A stretch of 52,827 bases of DNA, taken from the NCBI GenBank assembly GCA_964606085.1, contig CAZSFD010000030.1, forward strand, positions 1-52,827. The letters run 5' to 3'. Shown here one piece after another: positions 15,689-24,252 of this stretch. The notes below the pieces were generated by a model that saw nothing but the letters and a program-made list of their open reading frames with translations, had not been told where the DNA came from and ran no database searches. This DNA is from CAIQJJ01 sp964606085 (GTDB lineage: Bacteria; Chloroflexota; Anaerolineae; Anaerolineales; UBA4823). The position numbers and the translations under genes were made by a program. Position 1 is the first letter of the stretch, and the number at the start of each line of letters is the position of its first letter.

Positions 15689-16031
15689 AATTGAAAGGTG
15701 TTGTACGATGCCCCGTAACCCGTTTGGCAGCTTACAGATGACTTGTCACAACAGACAGAAGCAAATGGAAGTCTGGTAGTTTTCCCTGGAAAGGAGAGCG
15801 CCAGGCTTTTTATTTTCAGTGCGACACGTGGTGTGTGCGTGGAGGGTCGGTATAGCTGATTGCCATCCCATCCTTTTCCGCAACTATCTGTTTGGACGCA
15901 AAAGAAATAACGGACAGATAGTTGAGCTTTTCTTAACCGGAGGTGCCCCCTAATCAATCCTAATTGAATACATTCTTTTCCTACAAGACCAACCCTTTTT
16001 TAGCAACCATTTGTTCAGGAGGATTACCCAA
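15689..16031 (+). other. Long 5' leader without genes
   Basis: 343 nt between the importer promoter and the solute-binding-protein start. No open frame with a ribosome site or recognisable protein is present on either strand. It contains one strong stem-loop (15881-15924) and an AT-rich run before the AGGAGG at 16017-16022. The length is unusual for an importer operon and suggests post-initiation control. Confidence 0.5.
15881..15931 (+). terminator. Leader stem-loop, attenuator or terminator candidate
   Basis: CAACTATCTGT (15881-15891) and ACAGATAGTTG (15914-15924) pair perfectly. With two G-U pairs and one G-C pair the stem reaches 14 bp around a 16-nt loop. AGCTTTTCTT follows at once. It may end the LacI message or act as a conditional terminator in the importer leader. 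The stem is AT-rich, so strength is uncertain. Confidence 0.5.
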
Positions 16032-18155
16032 ATGTCTCAAATCTCGCAAATCAATCGTCGAGAATTCCTGCGGCTATCAGCCCTGGCCGTGGGTGGTGTT
16101 GTTCTGGCCGCTTGTGGACAGGCCGCCACGACCGAAGCCCCTGTGGAAGAGCAAGCTACCGAGGCCCCGGCGGCTGAAGCCACCGCCACCCCTCGCCCGG
16201 TTGCCGAGCCCACCAACACCCCCGTCCCCACCGCCGCTGCCGTCTCGAAAGAATCCCCCGTGCTGGCCGCCAAAGTGGCCGCTGGCGAACTGCCTCCGCT
16301 GGCCGAGCGCCTGCCCGATGTGCCGCTGACCCTCCAGCCGGTGGACAAGATCGGCAAGTATGGTGGCCGCTTCAAGATGGCGCACTGGTGGCATGCCGGC
16401 GGCGCTGCCGCAGGTATGTACGGTCATTCCCCGCTGCGCTGGGTGGATGACGGTCTTGGCGTTGCCCCGGGTATGTGCGAATCGTGGTCGGCCAATGCCG
16501 ATAACACCGTGTGGACGCTTAACTTCCGCAAGGGCCTGAAATGGTCGGATGGTTCAGCCTGCACCACCGCCGATGTGATGTACTGGTGGAATGACATGGT
16601 GTTGGACCCCGATCACACCGATCAGGTACCTTCCGAACTGCCCGCCATCGGCGGCGTTCTGCCGGTTCTCGAAGCCAAAGACGATTACACTCTGACGATC
16701 ACCTTCCCCAAGTCAGCCCCGCTGACCGCCAAACGCCTGGCGATGTGGGTCAACGGCCAGATCGGTTTTAAGTGGATTGTTCCTAGCGCGTATGCCAAAA
16801 AGTTCAATCCCAAGTACAACACCGAATACGCCGATTACGTCGAACACGACCGCAAAATTGATTACAAAATCAACCCCGAATGCCCCGTGCTGACCGCCTG
16901 GATGCTGACCGAGTTCAAAGAAGGCGAATTCTCCACCTGGGAGCGCAACCCTTACTACTACTGCGTTGACCCCGAAGGCAACCAACTGCCCTACGTGGAC
17001 GGTATGGACATCAAAGCCTCGCCCGACGCGCAGTTCTTCCTCTTGCAGGTCACGCAAGGCAGTGTTTCTTGGGAAGTCTACACTTACCAGCTTACCCTGG
17101 GCGATGTGGCCACCCTCAAAGAAGGCGAAGCGACAGGCAACTACGAAACCCGCTTCTGGGATACCGGCTCTGGTACGGGCATGATGTATTTCTGGAACTA
17201 CGACGCCAAAGACGATGTCAAGCGCGAACTCTTCCGCAACCCCAAGTTCAAGCGCGCCATTTCACACGCCATTGACCGCCCGACGATTCAGCGCATTGTG
17301 TACTACGACACCGGCACCCCCACCACCGGTTCGATGAGCCCCAAGGCCTTCGAGTTCAACTTCAACGAAGCCGCCCAGGCTCACTACGAAAAATTCCGCA
17401 CCCTGGCTGTGGATTATGATCCGGAAGGCGCTAAAGCCCTGCTCGATGAGATCGGCATGGTGGATGCTGACGGCGATGGTTTCCGCGAACTGCCCGATGG
17501 CTCGAAGTTCGAGTTCAAAGTGGATATCGGCGCGGATGCCGCTGGTGAATCGATCAAAGTGTTGGAAATCACCCAAAAGAACTGGACCGACATCGGCCTG
17601 AACGTGATCATCAACCAGATCCCGCCCGCCGACTTTGGCCCGTCCTGGCGCGCCGGTCAGCTCGAGTTCCGCACCGCCTGGGAAGTGGGCGATGGCCCCG
17701 ACCACCTGCTCTACCCATCGTGGGTTATCCCCGATGAGACCGAGCGCTGGGCGCCGTTGTGCGGCCAGTTACGCCTGCAGGCCGGCACCGACAAGGCCAT
17801 GAGCGAAGCCGACGTTTCGCCGTGGGATCGCCAGCCGCCGCGCTTCAATGTGGATGACCCGCAATACAAGGGTACCCCCATCGAAAAACTGCACGCCCTC
17901 TACGATCAGGCCATCTTCGAGGTGGATGAGATCAAGCGCGCTGAATTGGTGTGGCAGATGAACGAAATCCACATGACCGATGGCCCGTTCTTCCTGGGCA
18001 CCGTCTGCAACACGCCGCGCATCATCATCGTCAGCAAAGACCTCGAAAACGTCCCCACCCGCGAGCAGCTCAAACTCGGCGGTTTCTGCAACCCCTGGAT
18101 CATCCCCTATCCGGCGGTGACGAACCCCGAAACGTATTCCTTCAAGAATGTTTAG
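16032..18155 (+). CDS. ABC importer solute-binding lipoprotein, family 5 (first importer)
   Basis: 707 residues from ATG 16032, AGGAGG nine bases upstream (an in-frame TTG at 16011 is not needed). Residues 9-14 NRREFLRL form a twin-arginine-like signal and LAAC puts the lipid on Cys28. A linker rich in Thr/Ala/Pro/Glu (30-75) leads to KVAAGELPPLAERLP and the SBP_bac_5 fold (SWSANADNTVWTLNFRKGLKWSDG, NPYYYCVDPEGNQLPYVDG). The family binds peptides, nickel or, in many thermophilic and Chloroflexota species, oligosaccharides. LacI control and neighbouring glycoside hydrolases favour a sugar ligand (inference). It is far longer than DppA (about 535). It is followed by a terminator before the permease genes, which should keep it more abundant than the membrane parts. 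Confidence 0.9.
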   Translation: MSQISQINRREFLRLSALAVGGVVLAACGQAATTEAPVEEQATEAPAAEATATPRPVAEPTNTPVPTAAAVSKESPVLAAKVAAGELPPLAERLPDVPLTLQPVDKIGKYGGRFKMAHWWHAGGAAAGMYGHSPLRWVDDGLGVAPGMCESWSANADNTVWTLNFRKGLKWSDGSACTTADVMYWWNDMVLDPDHTDQVPSELPAIGGVLPVLEAKDDYTLTITFPKSAPLTAKRLAMWVNGQIGFKWIVPSAYAKKFNPKYNTEYADYVEHDRKIDYKINPECPVLTAWMLTEFKEGEFSTWERNPYYYCVDPEGNQLPYVDGMDIKASPDAQFFLLQVTQGSVSWEVYTYQLTLGDVATLKEGEATGNYETRFWDTGSGTGMMYFWNYDAKDDVKRELFRNPKFKRAISHAIDRPTIQRIVYYDTGTPTTGSMSPKAFEFNFNEAAQAHYEKFRTLAVDYDPEGAKALLDEIGMVDADGDGFRELPDGSKFEFKVDIGADAAGESIKVLEITQKNWTDIGLNVIINQIPPADFGPSWRAGQLEFRTAWEVGDGPDHLLYPSWVIPDETERWAPLCGQLRLQAGTDKAMSEADVSPWDRQPPRFNVDDPQYKGTPIEKLHALYDQAIFEVDEIKRAELVWQMNEIHMTDGPFFLGTVCNTPRIIIVSKDLENVPTREQLKLGGFCNPWIIPYPAVTNPETYSFKNV

Positions 18156-18175
18156 TTGTTAGCAGGGTTCAATCA

Positions 18176-18208
18176 GGCAGGAGGGGGGAGCCCCCTCCTG
18201 CCTTTTTT
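18176..18208 (+). terminator. Intra-operon terminator after the solute-binding protein
   Basis: GGCAGGAGGGGG (18176-18187), loop GAG, CCCCCTCCTGCC (18191-18202), then TTTTTT. This is a very strong hairpin 21 nt after the stop codon. Partial read-through into the permease genes is expected, since no good promoter is visible between it and 18287. Confidence 0.93.
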
Positions 18209-18286
18209 CAACACCTGGGATGCAATGGCTCGCCAGAACAAGGGGCAGTGAGTTTTTGGTTGCAAAACGTAGGAAGAGGAGAAGCC

Positions 18287-19270
18287 ATGATCAATTACAT
18301 CTTGCGCCGTGTTGGTTATATGATGGTGACTTTGGTGATTATCAGTATTGTGGGGTATTTCATCGTGGAGTTGCCGCCTGGCTCGTATGTCGAATTTGAG
18401 ATCAACCGTTTACGCCAGCAAGGTGGCAATATTCAACAAGACCAAATTCGCGCGATTGAGTTGCGCTATGGTTTGAATGACCCGGTCTATGTCCGTTTTT
18501 GGAAGTGGATTACCGGGTTTGTACGCGGTGATTTCGGTGAATCATTCCAATATCGCCAGGAAGTGAAAGACTTAATAGGAGAACGGCTGGCGTTTACGAT
18601 TGGTATTTCGGTGTTTTCACTGTTGCTTTCGTGGGGTATTGCGGTGCCATTGGGGGTGTATTCGGCCACGCATCGCTACACCATTCCAGACTATCTCATC
18701 ACAGTGGTTCAGTTTTTCGGGCTGTCTATCCCCAGTTTTTTGGTTGCCCTGGTTCTGATGGTGTTTGCCCAACGCGTGTTAGGTCAGCAAGTGGGTGGTT
18801 TATTTTCAGATCAATTCCAGAGCGCGCCGTGGAGTTGGGCCAGATTTGTAGATTTACTGAGCCACTTATGGATTCCCATTGTGGTGATTGCCTTTGGCAG
18901 CACGGCCGGGTTGAGCCGCATCATGCGCGCTAACCTGCTGGATGTGCTGAATATGCAGTATGTTCAAACGGCGCGCTCCAAAGGATTGAAAGAAGATACG
19001 GTGATCTGGAAACATGCCGTGCGCAACGCCATGCACCCCCTGATCATGATCCTGGGCGGCTCACTGCCAGGCATTATTTCAGGCGAAACGGTGGTAGCCA
19101 TTGTGATGAACATGCCCACGGTCGGCCCGATGTACTTCAATGCGCAGCTCAACCAGGATTTGTACCTGGCGGCCACGTTCCTGATGTTCCTGTCTATCCT
19201 GGGTGTGTTGGGCAACCTGCTGGCCGATATTGCCCTGGCCTGGGTAGACCCGCGCATCCGTTACGAGTGA
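18287..19270 (+). CDS. ABC importer permease, DppB/OppB type (first importer)
   Basis: 327 residues from ATG 18287 with GAGGAG upstream. The frame is open for another 112 codons, but these precede the first membrane helix and overlap the solute-binding gene. Six helices are expected: MINYILRRVGYMMVTLVIIS starts the first, ELPPGSYVE follows, and the EAA-like coupling motif is near VQTARSKGLKEDTVIWKHAVRNA. The ending WVDPRIRYE is typical of OppB relatives. It pairs with the DppC-type permease 22 nt downstream to form the channel. Confidence 0.9.
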   Translation: MINYILRRVGYMMVTLVIISIVGYFIVELPPGSYVEFEINRLRQQGGNIQQDQIRAIELRYGLNDPVYVRFWKWITGFVRGDFGESFQYRQEVKDLIGERLAFTIGISVFSLLLSWGIAVPLGVYSATHRYTIPDYLITVVQFFGLSIPSFLVALVLMVFAQRVLGQQVGGLFSDQFQSAPWSWARFVDLLSHLWIPIVVIAFGSTAGLSRIMRANLLDVLNMQYVQTARSKGLKEDTVIWKHAVRNAMHPLIMILGGSLPGIISGETVVAIVMNMPTVGPMYFNAQLNQDLYLAATFLMFLSILGVLGNLLADIALAWVDPRIRYE

Positions 19271-19292
19271 TTGGCAAAACGAGAGGTGAAAC

Positions 19293-20468
19293 ATGACTGA
19301 CGCAGTTCAACCTGAATCCAAAGTCCCCCCCGGAGAAGTTCACGAGCATGTCGAATTTTTCGACGAGCCAGTCAGCGATGTGGGCGATCTGTCGCAATGG
19401 CAGTTGATGCGCATTCGCTTCAGCAAAAACAAACTGGCGATGATCGGCCTGTTTGGAATGATCATCATCTACATCGTGGTTTTCCTGGGCGAGTTTATTG
19501 CCCCCAACTGGTATCAATTCCAGGATACCGAATACATCTTCGGCCCGCCTTCACCGCTTACCTTCATCGGGCCAGACGGTCGCTTCGGCTTGCAGCCTTA
19601 CACCTATGGCACGACGACTGTACTGAATAAAGAGACCTTCAAATTTGAGTTTGCCGTTGACAAAGAAAAACTCATCCCGATCAGCTTCTTTGTTCAGGGT
19701 GATGAAGTATCGGTCTTTGGGATCAAAACCAAATTGCATTTGTTCGGTCTGAAAGATACCCCGCAGCGCTTCTACGTCTTGGGTACCGATGGCCTGGGGC
19801 GCGATATGTTTGCCCGCATCCTGGTCGGTGGGCAGATTTCGACCACCGTTGGTTTGTTTGGCGTGCTGCTCAGCATTGTGCTGGGGTCTATATTGGGCAC
19901 GGCCTCAGGCTATTTTGCGGGTATCATTGATGACATCATGCAGCGCATTATCGAAGTGCTGGGCGCTTTCCCGCAAATCCCCCTATGGGCCGCTTTGGCG
20001 GCGGCCATGCCCGATATTTCGCAAGATTTTACCGTCGTCCATCGTTATTTCTTGATCACGGTGGTGCTTTCGGTGGTCGGTTGGACGGGCCTGGCGCGCC
20101 AGTTACGCGCCAAGGTGCTTTCTTACCGGGCGGCTGATTTCACCCAGGCGGCCCTGGCCGCCGGGGCATCGGATGCGCGCATCATCCTCACGCACATGGT
20201 GCCCAATGGTGCCAGCCATATCATCGTCATCGCTGCCCTGGGCATTCCGGGCATGATCCTCGGCGAGACGGCCCTGAGCTTCCTCGGCCTGGGCATCTTG
20301 CCGCCGGCGGTCAGTTGGGGCGCGTTGCTGCGTGATGCGCAGCAGGTCAGCGTGGTGGTGCAGCATCCCTGGCTGCTCATCCCGGCCCTGGCGGTGGTGA
20401 TCACGGTGTTGTTGTTCAGCTTAATTGGTGACGGCCTGCGCGATGCCGTTGACCCTTACTCCATCTAA
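19293..20468 (+). CDS. ABC importer permease, DppC/OppC type (first importer)
   Basis: 391 residues from ATG 19293 (AGAGGTG upstream). A cytoplasmic N-terminal tail (1-50) precedes the first helix (about 52-70). A large extracytoplasmic insert of about 100 residues (70-160) contains FGPPSPLTFIGPDG. The core then follows from LGTDGLGRDMFARILVGGQIS, the standard DppC entry motif, to the coupling motif in DFTQAALAAGASDARII and the closing IGDGLRDAVDPYSI. The insert between helix 1 and the core is longer than in E. coli DppC, as is usual for oligosaccharide-type family-5 importers. Confidence 0.9.
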   Translation: MTDAVQPESKVPPGEVHEHVEFFDEPVSDVGDLSQWQLMRIRFSKNKLAMIGLFGMIIIYIVVFLGEFIAPNWYQFQDTEYIFGPPSPLTFIGPDGRFGLQPYTYGTTTVLNKETFKFEFAVDKEKLIPISFFVQGDEVSVFGIKTKLHLFGLKDTPQRFYVLGTDGLGRDMFARILVGGQISTTVGLFGVLLSIVLGSILGTASGYFAGIIDDIMQRIIEVLGAFPQIPLWAALAAAMPDISQDFTVVHRYFLITVVLSVVGWTGLARQLRAKVLSYRAADFTQAALAAGASDARIILTHMVPNGASHIIVIAALGIPGMILGETALSFLGLGILPPAVSWGALLRDAQQVSVVVQHPWLLIPALAVVITVLLFSLIGDGLRDAVDPYSI

Positions 20469-20488
20469 ACGGAAAGGCAGGCTGAAAC

Positions 20489-21598
20489 ATGACCAACCAA
20501 CCTGTTGAACTTGTCAAACCAGCACAGCCTTCAATTTTTGAGGGCGAAGATGTCATTTTGAAAGTGCGCGACCTGCATACCTACTTTTATACCGATATTG
20601 GGGTGGCGCGGGCGCTCAATGGCGTCAATTTCGATATCCCACGCGGCAAAGTGATGGGTATGGTCGGCGAAAGCGGTTGCGGGAAGAGCGTGACGGCGCT
20701 TTCGATCATGCGCATGGTCACCAAGCCGGGCCGCATCGTCAAGGGCAATATCACCCTCTACCGCCAGCAACAGAAAGGGAAAGATGGCGCAGCCACCGGG
20801 ATCATTGACGAAGTCGATCTGACTAAGCTCGATGGCATGGGCCCAATCATGCGCAGCATCCGCGGCGCTGAAATGTCCATGATCTTTCAGGAGCCGATGA
20901 CCTCGCTCAATCCCTCGTTTACGGTCGGTGACCAGATTATGGAGGCGATTTTGCTGCACCAGGGCGTTGATCAGGCCGAAGCAGAAAAGCGCGCCGTCAA
21001 CATCCTCGATGGCGTGGGCATGCCCAACCCGGCCCTGGTGTTCAAGCGCTACCCGCACGAACTGAGCGGCGGCATGCGCCAACGGGCGATGATCTCCCTG
21101 GCGCTCTCCTGCACGCCCTCCATCCTCTTCGCCGACGAACCCACCACCGCCCTCGACGTGACCACCGAAGCCCAAATCCTCGACCTGATGCGCGACCTCC
21201 AGGCGCAATACAACATGACGATCATCTTCATCACCCACAACCTGGGCGTGGTGGCGCAAATGTGCGACTATGTGACGGTGATGTACCTGGGGCGTGTGGT
21301 CGAGCAAGCCACCATTGACGATACGTTCTACAATCCCAAGCACCCCTATACCAGTTCGCTGCTGCGTTCGATCCCGCATGTGGGCAGCCACCAGAAAGAA
21401 CGCCTCAAACCCATTCGCGGTGTGGTTCCCGATCCCTATTCAGCCATCAAGGGCTGCCCGTTCCATCCGCGCTGCGACAAAGCCATGCGCGGCAAGTGCG
21501 ATGTGGCCGTTCCGGGCCTGACGGTGGTGGACAAGAGCCACGTGGTGCGCTGTTTCTTATACTCTGATGCCGTCGAGGAGGTCTCCAATGTCCAATGA
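20489..21598 (+). CDS. ABC importer ATPase, DppD/OppD type (first importer)
   Basis: 369 residues. Walker A GESGCGKS (60-67), Q-loop MIFQEPMTSLNPS, signature LSGGMRQRAMI, Walker B ILFADEPTTALD and H-loop FITHNLG are all intact. The C-terminal oligopeptide-binding-type extension contains KGCPFHPRCDKA and further Cys, the set that carries an iron-sulfur cluster in DppD relatives. It hydrolyses ATP to drive the two permeases. It lies 20 nt after the DppC-type gene and overlaps the next ATPase by 11 nt. Confidence 0.93.
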   Translation: MTNQPVELVKPAQPSIFEGEDVILKVRDLHTYFYTDIGVARALNGVNFDIPRGKVMGMVGESGCGKSVTALSIMRMVTKPGRIVKGNITLYRQQQKGKDGAATGIIDEVDLTKLDGMGPIMRSIRGAEMSMIFQEPMTSLNPSFTVGDQIMEAILLHQGVDQAEAEKRAVNILDGVGMPNPALVFKRYPHELSGGMRQRAMISLALSCTPSILFADEPTTALDVTTEAQILDLMRDLQAQYNMTIIFITHNLGVVAQMCDYVTVMYLGRVVEQATIDDTFYNPKHPYTSSLLRSIPHVGSHQKERLKPIRGVVPDPYSAIKGCPFHPRCDKAMRGKCDVAVPGLTVVDKSHVVRCFLYSDAVEEVSNVQ

Positions 21599-22625
21599 AA
21601 CACCAACCTTGAACCGTGACGAACTGATTTTGGATGTCGTTGACCTGAAGAAGCACTACCCCGTGCGGCAGGGCCTCATCCGCCGCAGCAAGGGCTGGGT
21701 GAAGGCGGTGGATGGCGTCAGTCTTTTCGTCAAAAAAGGTGAAACCCTGGGGCTGGTAGGCGAAAGCGGCTGCGGCAAGACCACTGCCGGGCGTACCATT
21801 ATGCGGTTATTGGAGCCGACTTCTGGCGAAATTCGCTTCAATGACCCCGATGAAGGTTGGCTCAACCTGGAAAAGATGACGCGCAAAGAAATGTTCAAGG
21901 TACGCTCCAACCTGCAAATCATCTTCCAAGACCCCTTCTCGTCGCTCGATCCACGCATGACCGTCGAGCGCATCATTGCCGAACCCCTGGTGATCAACCG
22001 GGTGGCCCGCGGCGCACAGCTTCACGACCGCGTGACCGACTTGATGCGTACGGTTGGCTTGCGCCCCGAATTTCGCAGCCGTTACCCGCACGCCTTCTCC
22101 GGCGGGCAGCGCCAGCGCATTGGCATTGCCCGCGCCCTGGCGCTCAACCCCAAACTGGTCATCTGCGACGAACCCGTCTCCGCCCTCGATGTCTCGATCC
22201 AGGCCCAGGTGCTCAACCTGCTCGAAGATTTGCAGAAAGACCTCAACCTGACCTACATCTTCGTCGCCCACGATCTGAGCGTGGTCGAACACATCTCGGA
22301 TCGCGTGGCCGTGATGTACGTGGGCCGCCTGGTGGAACTGGCTGACACCGAAAAGCTCTACTACAGCCCCAAACACCCCTACACCGAAGCGTTGATGGCC
22401 GCCGTTCCTAAGCCTGACCCGCGCCGCCGCGACCGCCCGATCAAGCTGCCGGGCGAGGTGGCCAGCCCGGCCAACCCGCCTTCGGGTTGCTACTTCCACC
22501 CGCGCTGCCGCTACGCCAAAGATATCTGCTCGAAAGAGACCCCGCCATTGGTCGAGATAGAACCACTGCACTATTCGGCCTGCCATTTTTCAACCGAATT
22601 GAAACTGCGCGGCGTGCTGGGCTGA
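21588..22625 (+). CDS. ABC importer ATPase, DppF/OppF type (first importer)
   Basis: 345 residues from ATG 21588, which sits inside the end of the previous gene (11-nt overlap) behind GAGGAGG. An in-frame upstream start at 21567 would only add residues of unlikely origin. Walker A GESGCGKTTAGRT, signature FSGGQRQRIGIARAL, Walker B LVICDEPVSALDVS, H-loop VAHDLSVV and the C-terminal GCYFHPRCRYAKDIC are complete. It forms the heterodimeric ATPase with the preceding DppD-type subunit. Confidence 0.93.
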   Translation: MSNETPTLNRDELILDVVDLKKHYPVRQGLIRRSKGWVKAVDGVSLFVKKGETLGLVGESGCGKTTAGRTIMRLLEPTSGEIRFNDPDEGWLNLEKMTRKEMFKVRSNLQIIFQDPFSSLDPRMTVERIIAEPLVINRVARGAQLHDRVTDLMRTVGLRPEFRSRYPHAFSGGQRQRIGIARALALNPKLVICDEPVSALDVSIQAQVLNLLEDLQKDLNLTYIFVAHDLSVVEHISDRVAVMYVGRLVELADTEKLYYSPKHPYTEALMAAVPKPDPRRRDRPIKLPGEVASPANPPSGCYFHPRCRYAKDICSKETPPLVEIEPLHYSACHFSTELKLRGVLG

Positions 22626-22638
22626 GCGGGAGTTTGCT

Positions 22639-23019
22639 GTGCAGGAAAATGATCATTGGGCCTTGCCTATCTTATACAGCCTGGCTTGGCTGATCTGCTC
22701 TTTTTTGGTCGTGGTAGACGCCTTGACCGTGCGCCAGGCCACCCTGGATGTGCTGACGGCCGTTCAGGTCAGGCAGGTGGAGGCCAGCGCAGAGAATGAG
22801 CGTGTCCGCACCCAATTGGATACTGGCTTTGTCATTGGCGCAGTTGACCAGGGGATGCTCTTTTTCGGCGGCGTGGTGGCGGTGGTTTTGTCTCTTGCCA
22901 TCGAATACTATTTCCGCATGGGGCAAAAGCAGGGCGTTTTGTTGAAGCGCATCGGCATGGTCGCGGGAATTCAAGTGGCCGTGTTGATTGTCAGCCTGCT
23001 GGTTCAGTTTGTGGTTTGA
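22639..23019 (+). CDS. Small membrane protein of unknown function
   Basis: 126 residues from GTG 22639, GGGAG upstream, 13 nt after the importer ATPase and so probably the last gene of that operon. Three hydrophobic helices are seen (about 8-27, 72-90 and 104-124) with a charged, helical stretch between the first and second (VRQATLDVLTAVQVRQVEASAENERVR reads as a coiled-coil-like loop). There are no motifs I recognise. It could be a small accessory of the importer or an unrelated gene. A strong terminator follows. Confidence 0.6.
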   Translation: MQENDHWALPILYSLAWLICSFLVVVDALTVRQATLDVLTAVQVRQVEASAENERVRTQLDTGFVIGAVDQGMLFFGGVVAVVLSLAIEYYFRMGQKQGVLLKRIGMVAGIQVAVLIVSLLVQFVV

Positions 23020-23051
23020 CGGACGACGTAAGCCCGTAATGACCGACGATA

Positions 23052-23103
23052 AAAGATACAGGCCCTGGATTTTATCCAGGGCCTGTATCTTTGGCTTGTT
23101 TTA
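23052..23103. terminator. Bidirectional terminator between convergent genes
   Basis: An 18-bp perfect stem (23052-23069 with 23075-23092, core ACAGGCCCTGGA) around a TTTTA loop is followed by TTTGGCTTGTTTT. It lies between the plus-strand importer operon and the minus-strand gene ending at 23101 and serves both. Confidence 0.9.
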
Positions 23104-23736
23104 TGCCTTGTTGCGGACGTGCATTCTTTCGGTGAAGCCGATGCGCCTTTCCAGCATGCGTAATTTCTGATCCAGTTCGGCCAGAGCCTGATTGAGTTGG
23201 CGTATACGCGTTTGCCAGCGCCAGCGCAGCGGCCACCCCAACGGCCCGAGGGGATTTCTTTGGCCTAGTTTTTGTTGCAGCGTGGCTATTTCCGCCCGTG
23301 AGTTCAACTCGACCAAAAGCGTGGACCAATACGATGCCTCCATGGGCGAGACCATCGTGTTATGCTGGAATACCTGTACGATAGAAGCCATCATGCGAAT
23401 GCTCAATTGACGTTGACTCTCGGCCAGTTTGCCGTGGAAGGCCTGCTGCAATGCAGAATACGCTTGCATATAACATTCCAGCCCTTCCACCTCGTCTGGC
23501 GGCGGCAGGCGTCCCTTGCGCTTCTGGCGGAAGGAGGCCATCAGCAAATCCTGGCCGACGGTGAAGGCGTTGTGGCCGCGGCAGTAGGCGAATTGAGCAT
23601 CCAGATCAAAGGGGTGGCGGCACTGCGGGCATTCCTGCGGCCACGGCGCCGCGGCGATCTCCAGGCCGCAATGCGGGCATTCCAGCGGGGCCAAGGCAGG
23701 TTCCCTATTTAGGTCTGCGGTGGGGTTATCTGCCAT
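23101..23736 (-). CDS. Zinc-ribbon protein of unknown function
   Basis: 211 residues. Two CxxC knuckles near the N-terminus, CPHC and CPQC (about residues 20-39), form a zinc ribbon. The rest is predicted helical and charged, with coiled-coil character at the C-terminus (RIRQLNQALAELDQKLRMLERRI). There is no signal peptide or membrane segment. It is third in a run GH4 - unknown - this gene with gaps of 9 and 15 nt, so it is co-transcribed with the glycosidase, but no functional link is evident. Confidence 0.65.
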   Translation of the reverse strand: MADNPTADLNREPALAPLECPHCGLEIAAAPWPQECPQCRHPFDLDAQFAYCRGHNAFTVGQDLLMASFRQKRKGRLPPPDEVEGLECYMQAYSALQQAFHGKLAESQRQLSIRMMASIVQVFQHNTMVSPMEASYWSTLLVELNSRAEIATLQQKLGQRNPLGPLGWPLRWRWQTRIRQLNQALAELDQKLRMLERRIGFTERMHVRNKA

Positions 23737-23751
23737 TCGATTGACTTCTGA

Positions 23752-24243
23752 CTACAACAACTCATACGTCATCATGGCGTTGTACAGCATCCCTTCCCAG
23801 TGGGCGTAATCTTCCTCGGTGGCACCCTGGGCGATCAACACCAGGTTGGCCTCGCCCCAATACAGGCTTTTGGCCCATCGTTTGCGCCGCTGGCCGTTTT
23901 CGGTGAAGGTAAACTTGGCCTCCATGATGACGGTCATCTTGCCGGTTTCCAGGTTGCGAAATTCGATCACGGCATCGGGCAGGCTCTGGATGCCCGCCTC
24001 GAAGCCTTCCATCAAAATTTCGGCGTCTTCGGGGATGACTTTGGTTTCCAGGGTGATCTTCTCGCACATGAAGCAGGTGTCGAAATGATCGGGGTAGGGG
24101 GTGAAAATCCAGCCTTTGCGGTCATCCACCATGTCAATTTTGCGCCAGTCGTGCGGCATCCAGACGGCATAGCCGGCTTGCGGGTCCCAATGTTTGACAA
24201 TGCCAGTATAGACGGGGGCGGGGCGGGTTTCTTCTTCGGTCAT
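23752..24243 (-). CDS. Conserved hypothetical protein, PsbP/DUF1795-like
   Basis: 163 residues from ATG 24243 with AGAGG six bases upstream. The order of elements, YAVWMPHDWRKIDM, then ITLETKVIP, VIEFRNLETGKMTVIMEAKFT, LYWGEANLVLIAQG and a final helix EDYAHWEGMLYNAMMTYEL, suggests the small alpha/beta fold of the Mog1/PsbP-like (DUF1795) group. The fold guess is by eye. No export signal is present. It lies 9 nt after the GH4 gene and 15 nt before the zinc-ribbon gene. Confidence 0.6.
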   Translation of the reverse strand: MTEEETRPAPVYTGIVKHWDPQAGYAVWMPHDWRKIDMVDDRKGWIFTPYPDHFDTCFMCEKITLETKVIPEDAEILMEGFEAGIQSLPDAVIEFRNLETGKMTVIMEAKFTFTENGQRRKRWAKSLYWGEANLVLIAQGATEEDYAHWEGMLYNAMMTYELL

Positions 24244-24252
24244 TTTGGCCTC

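Noticed and set aside
17951..18286. Extended N-terminus for the first DppB-type permease
   Set aside because: It overlaps the solute-binding gene and the terminator; the first helix starts at ATG 18287 with a ribosome site.
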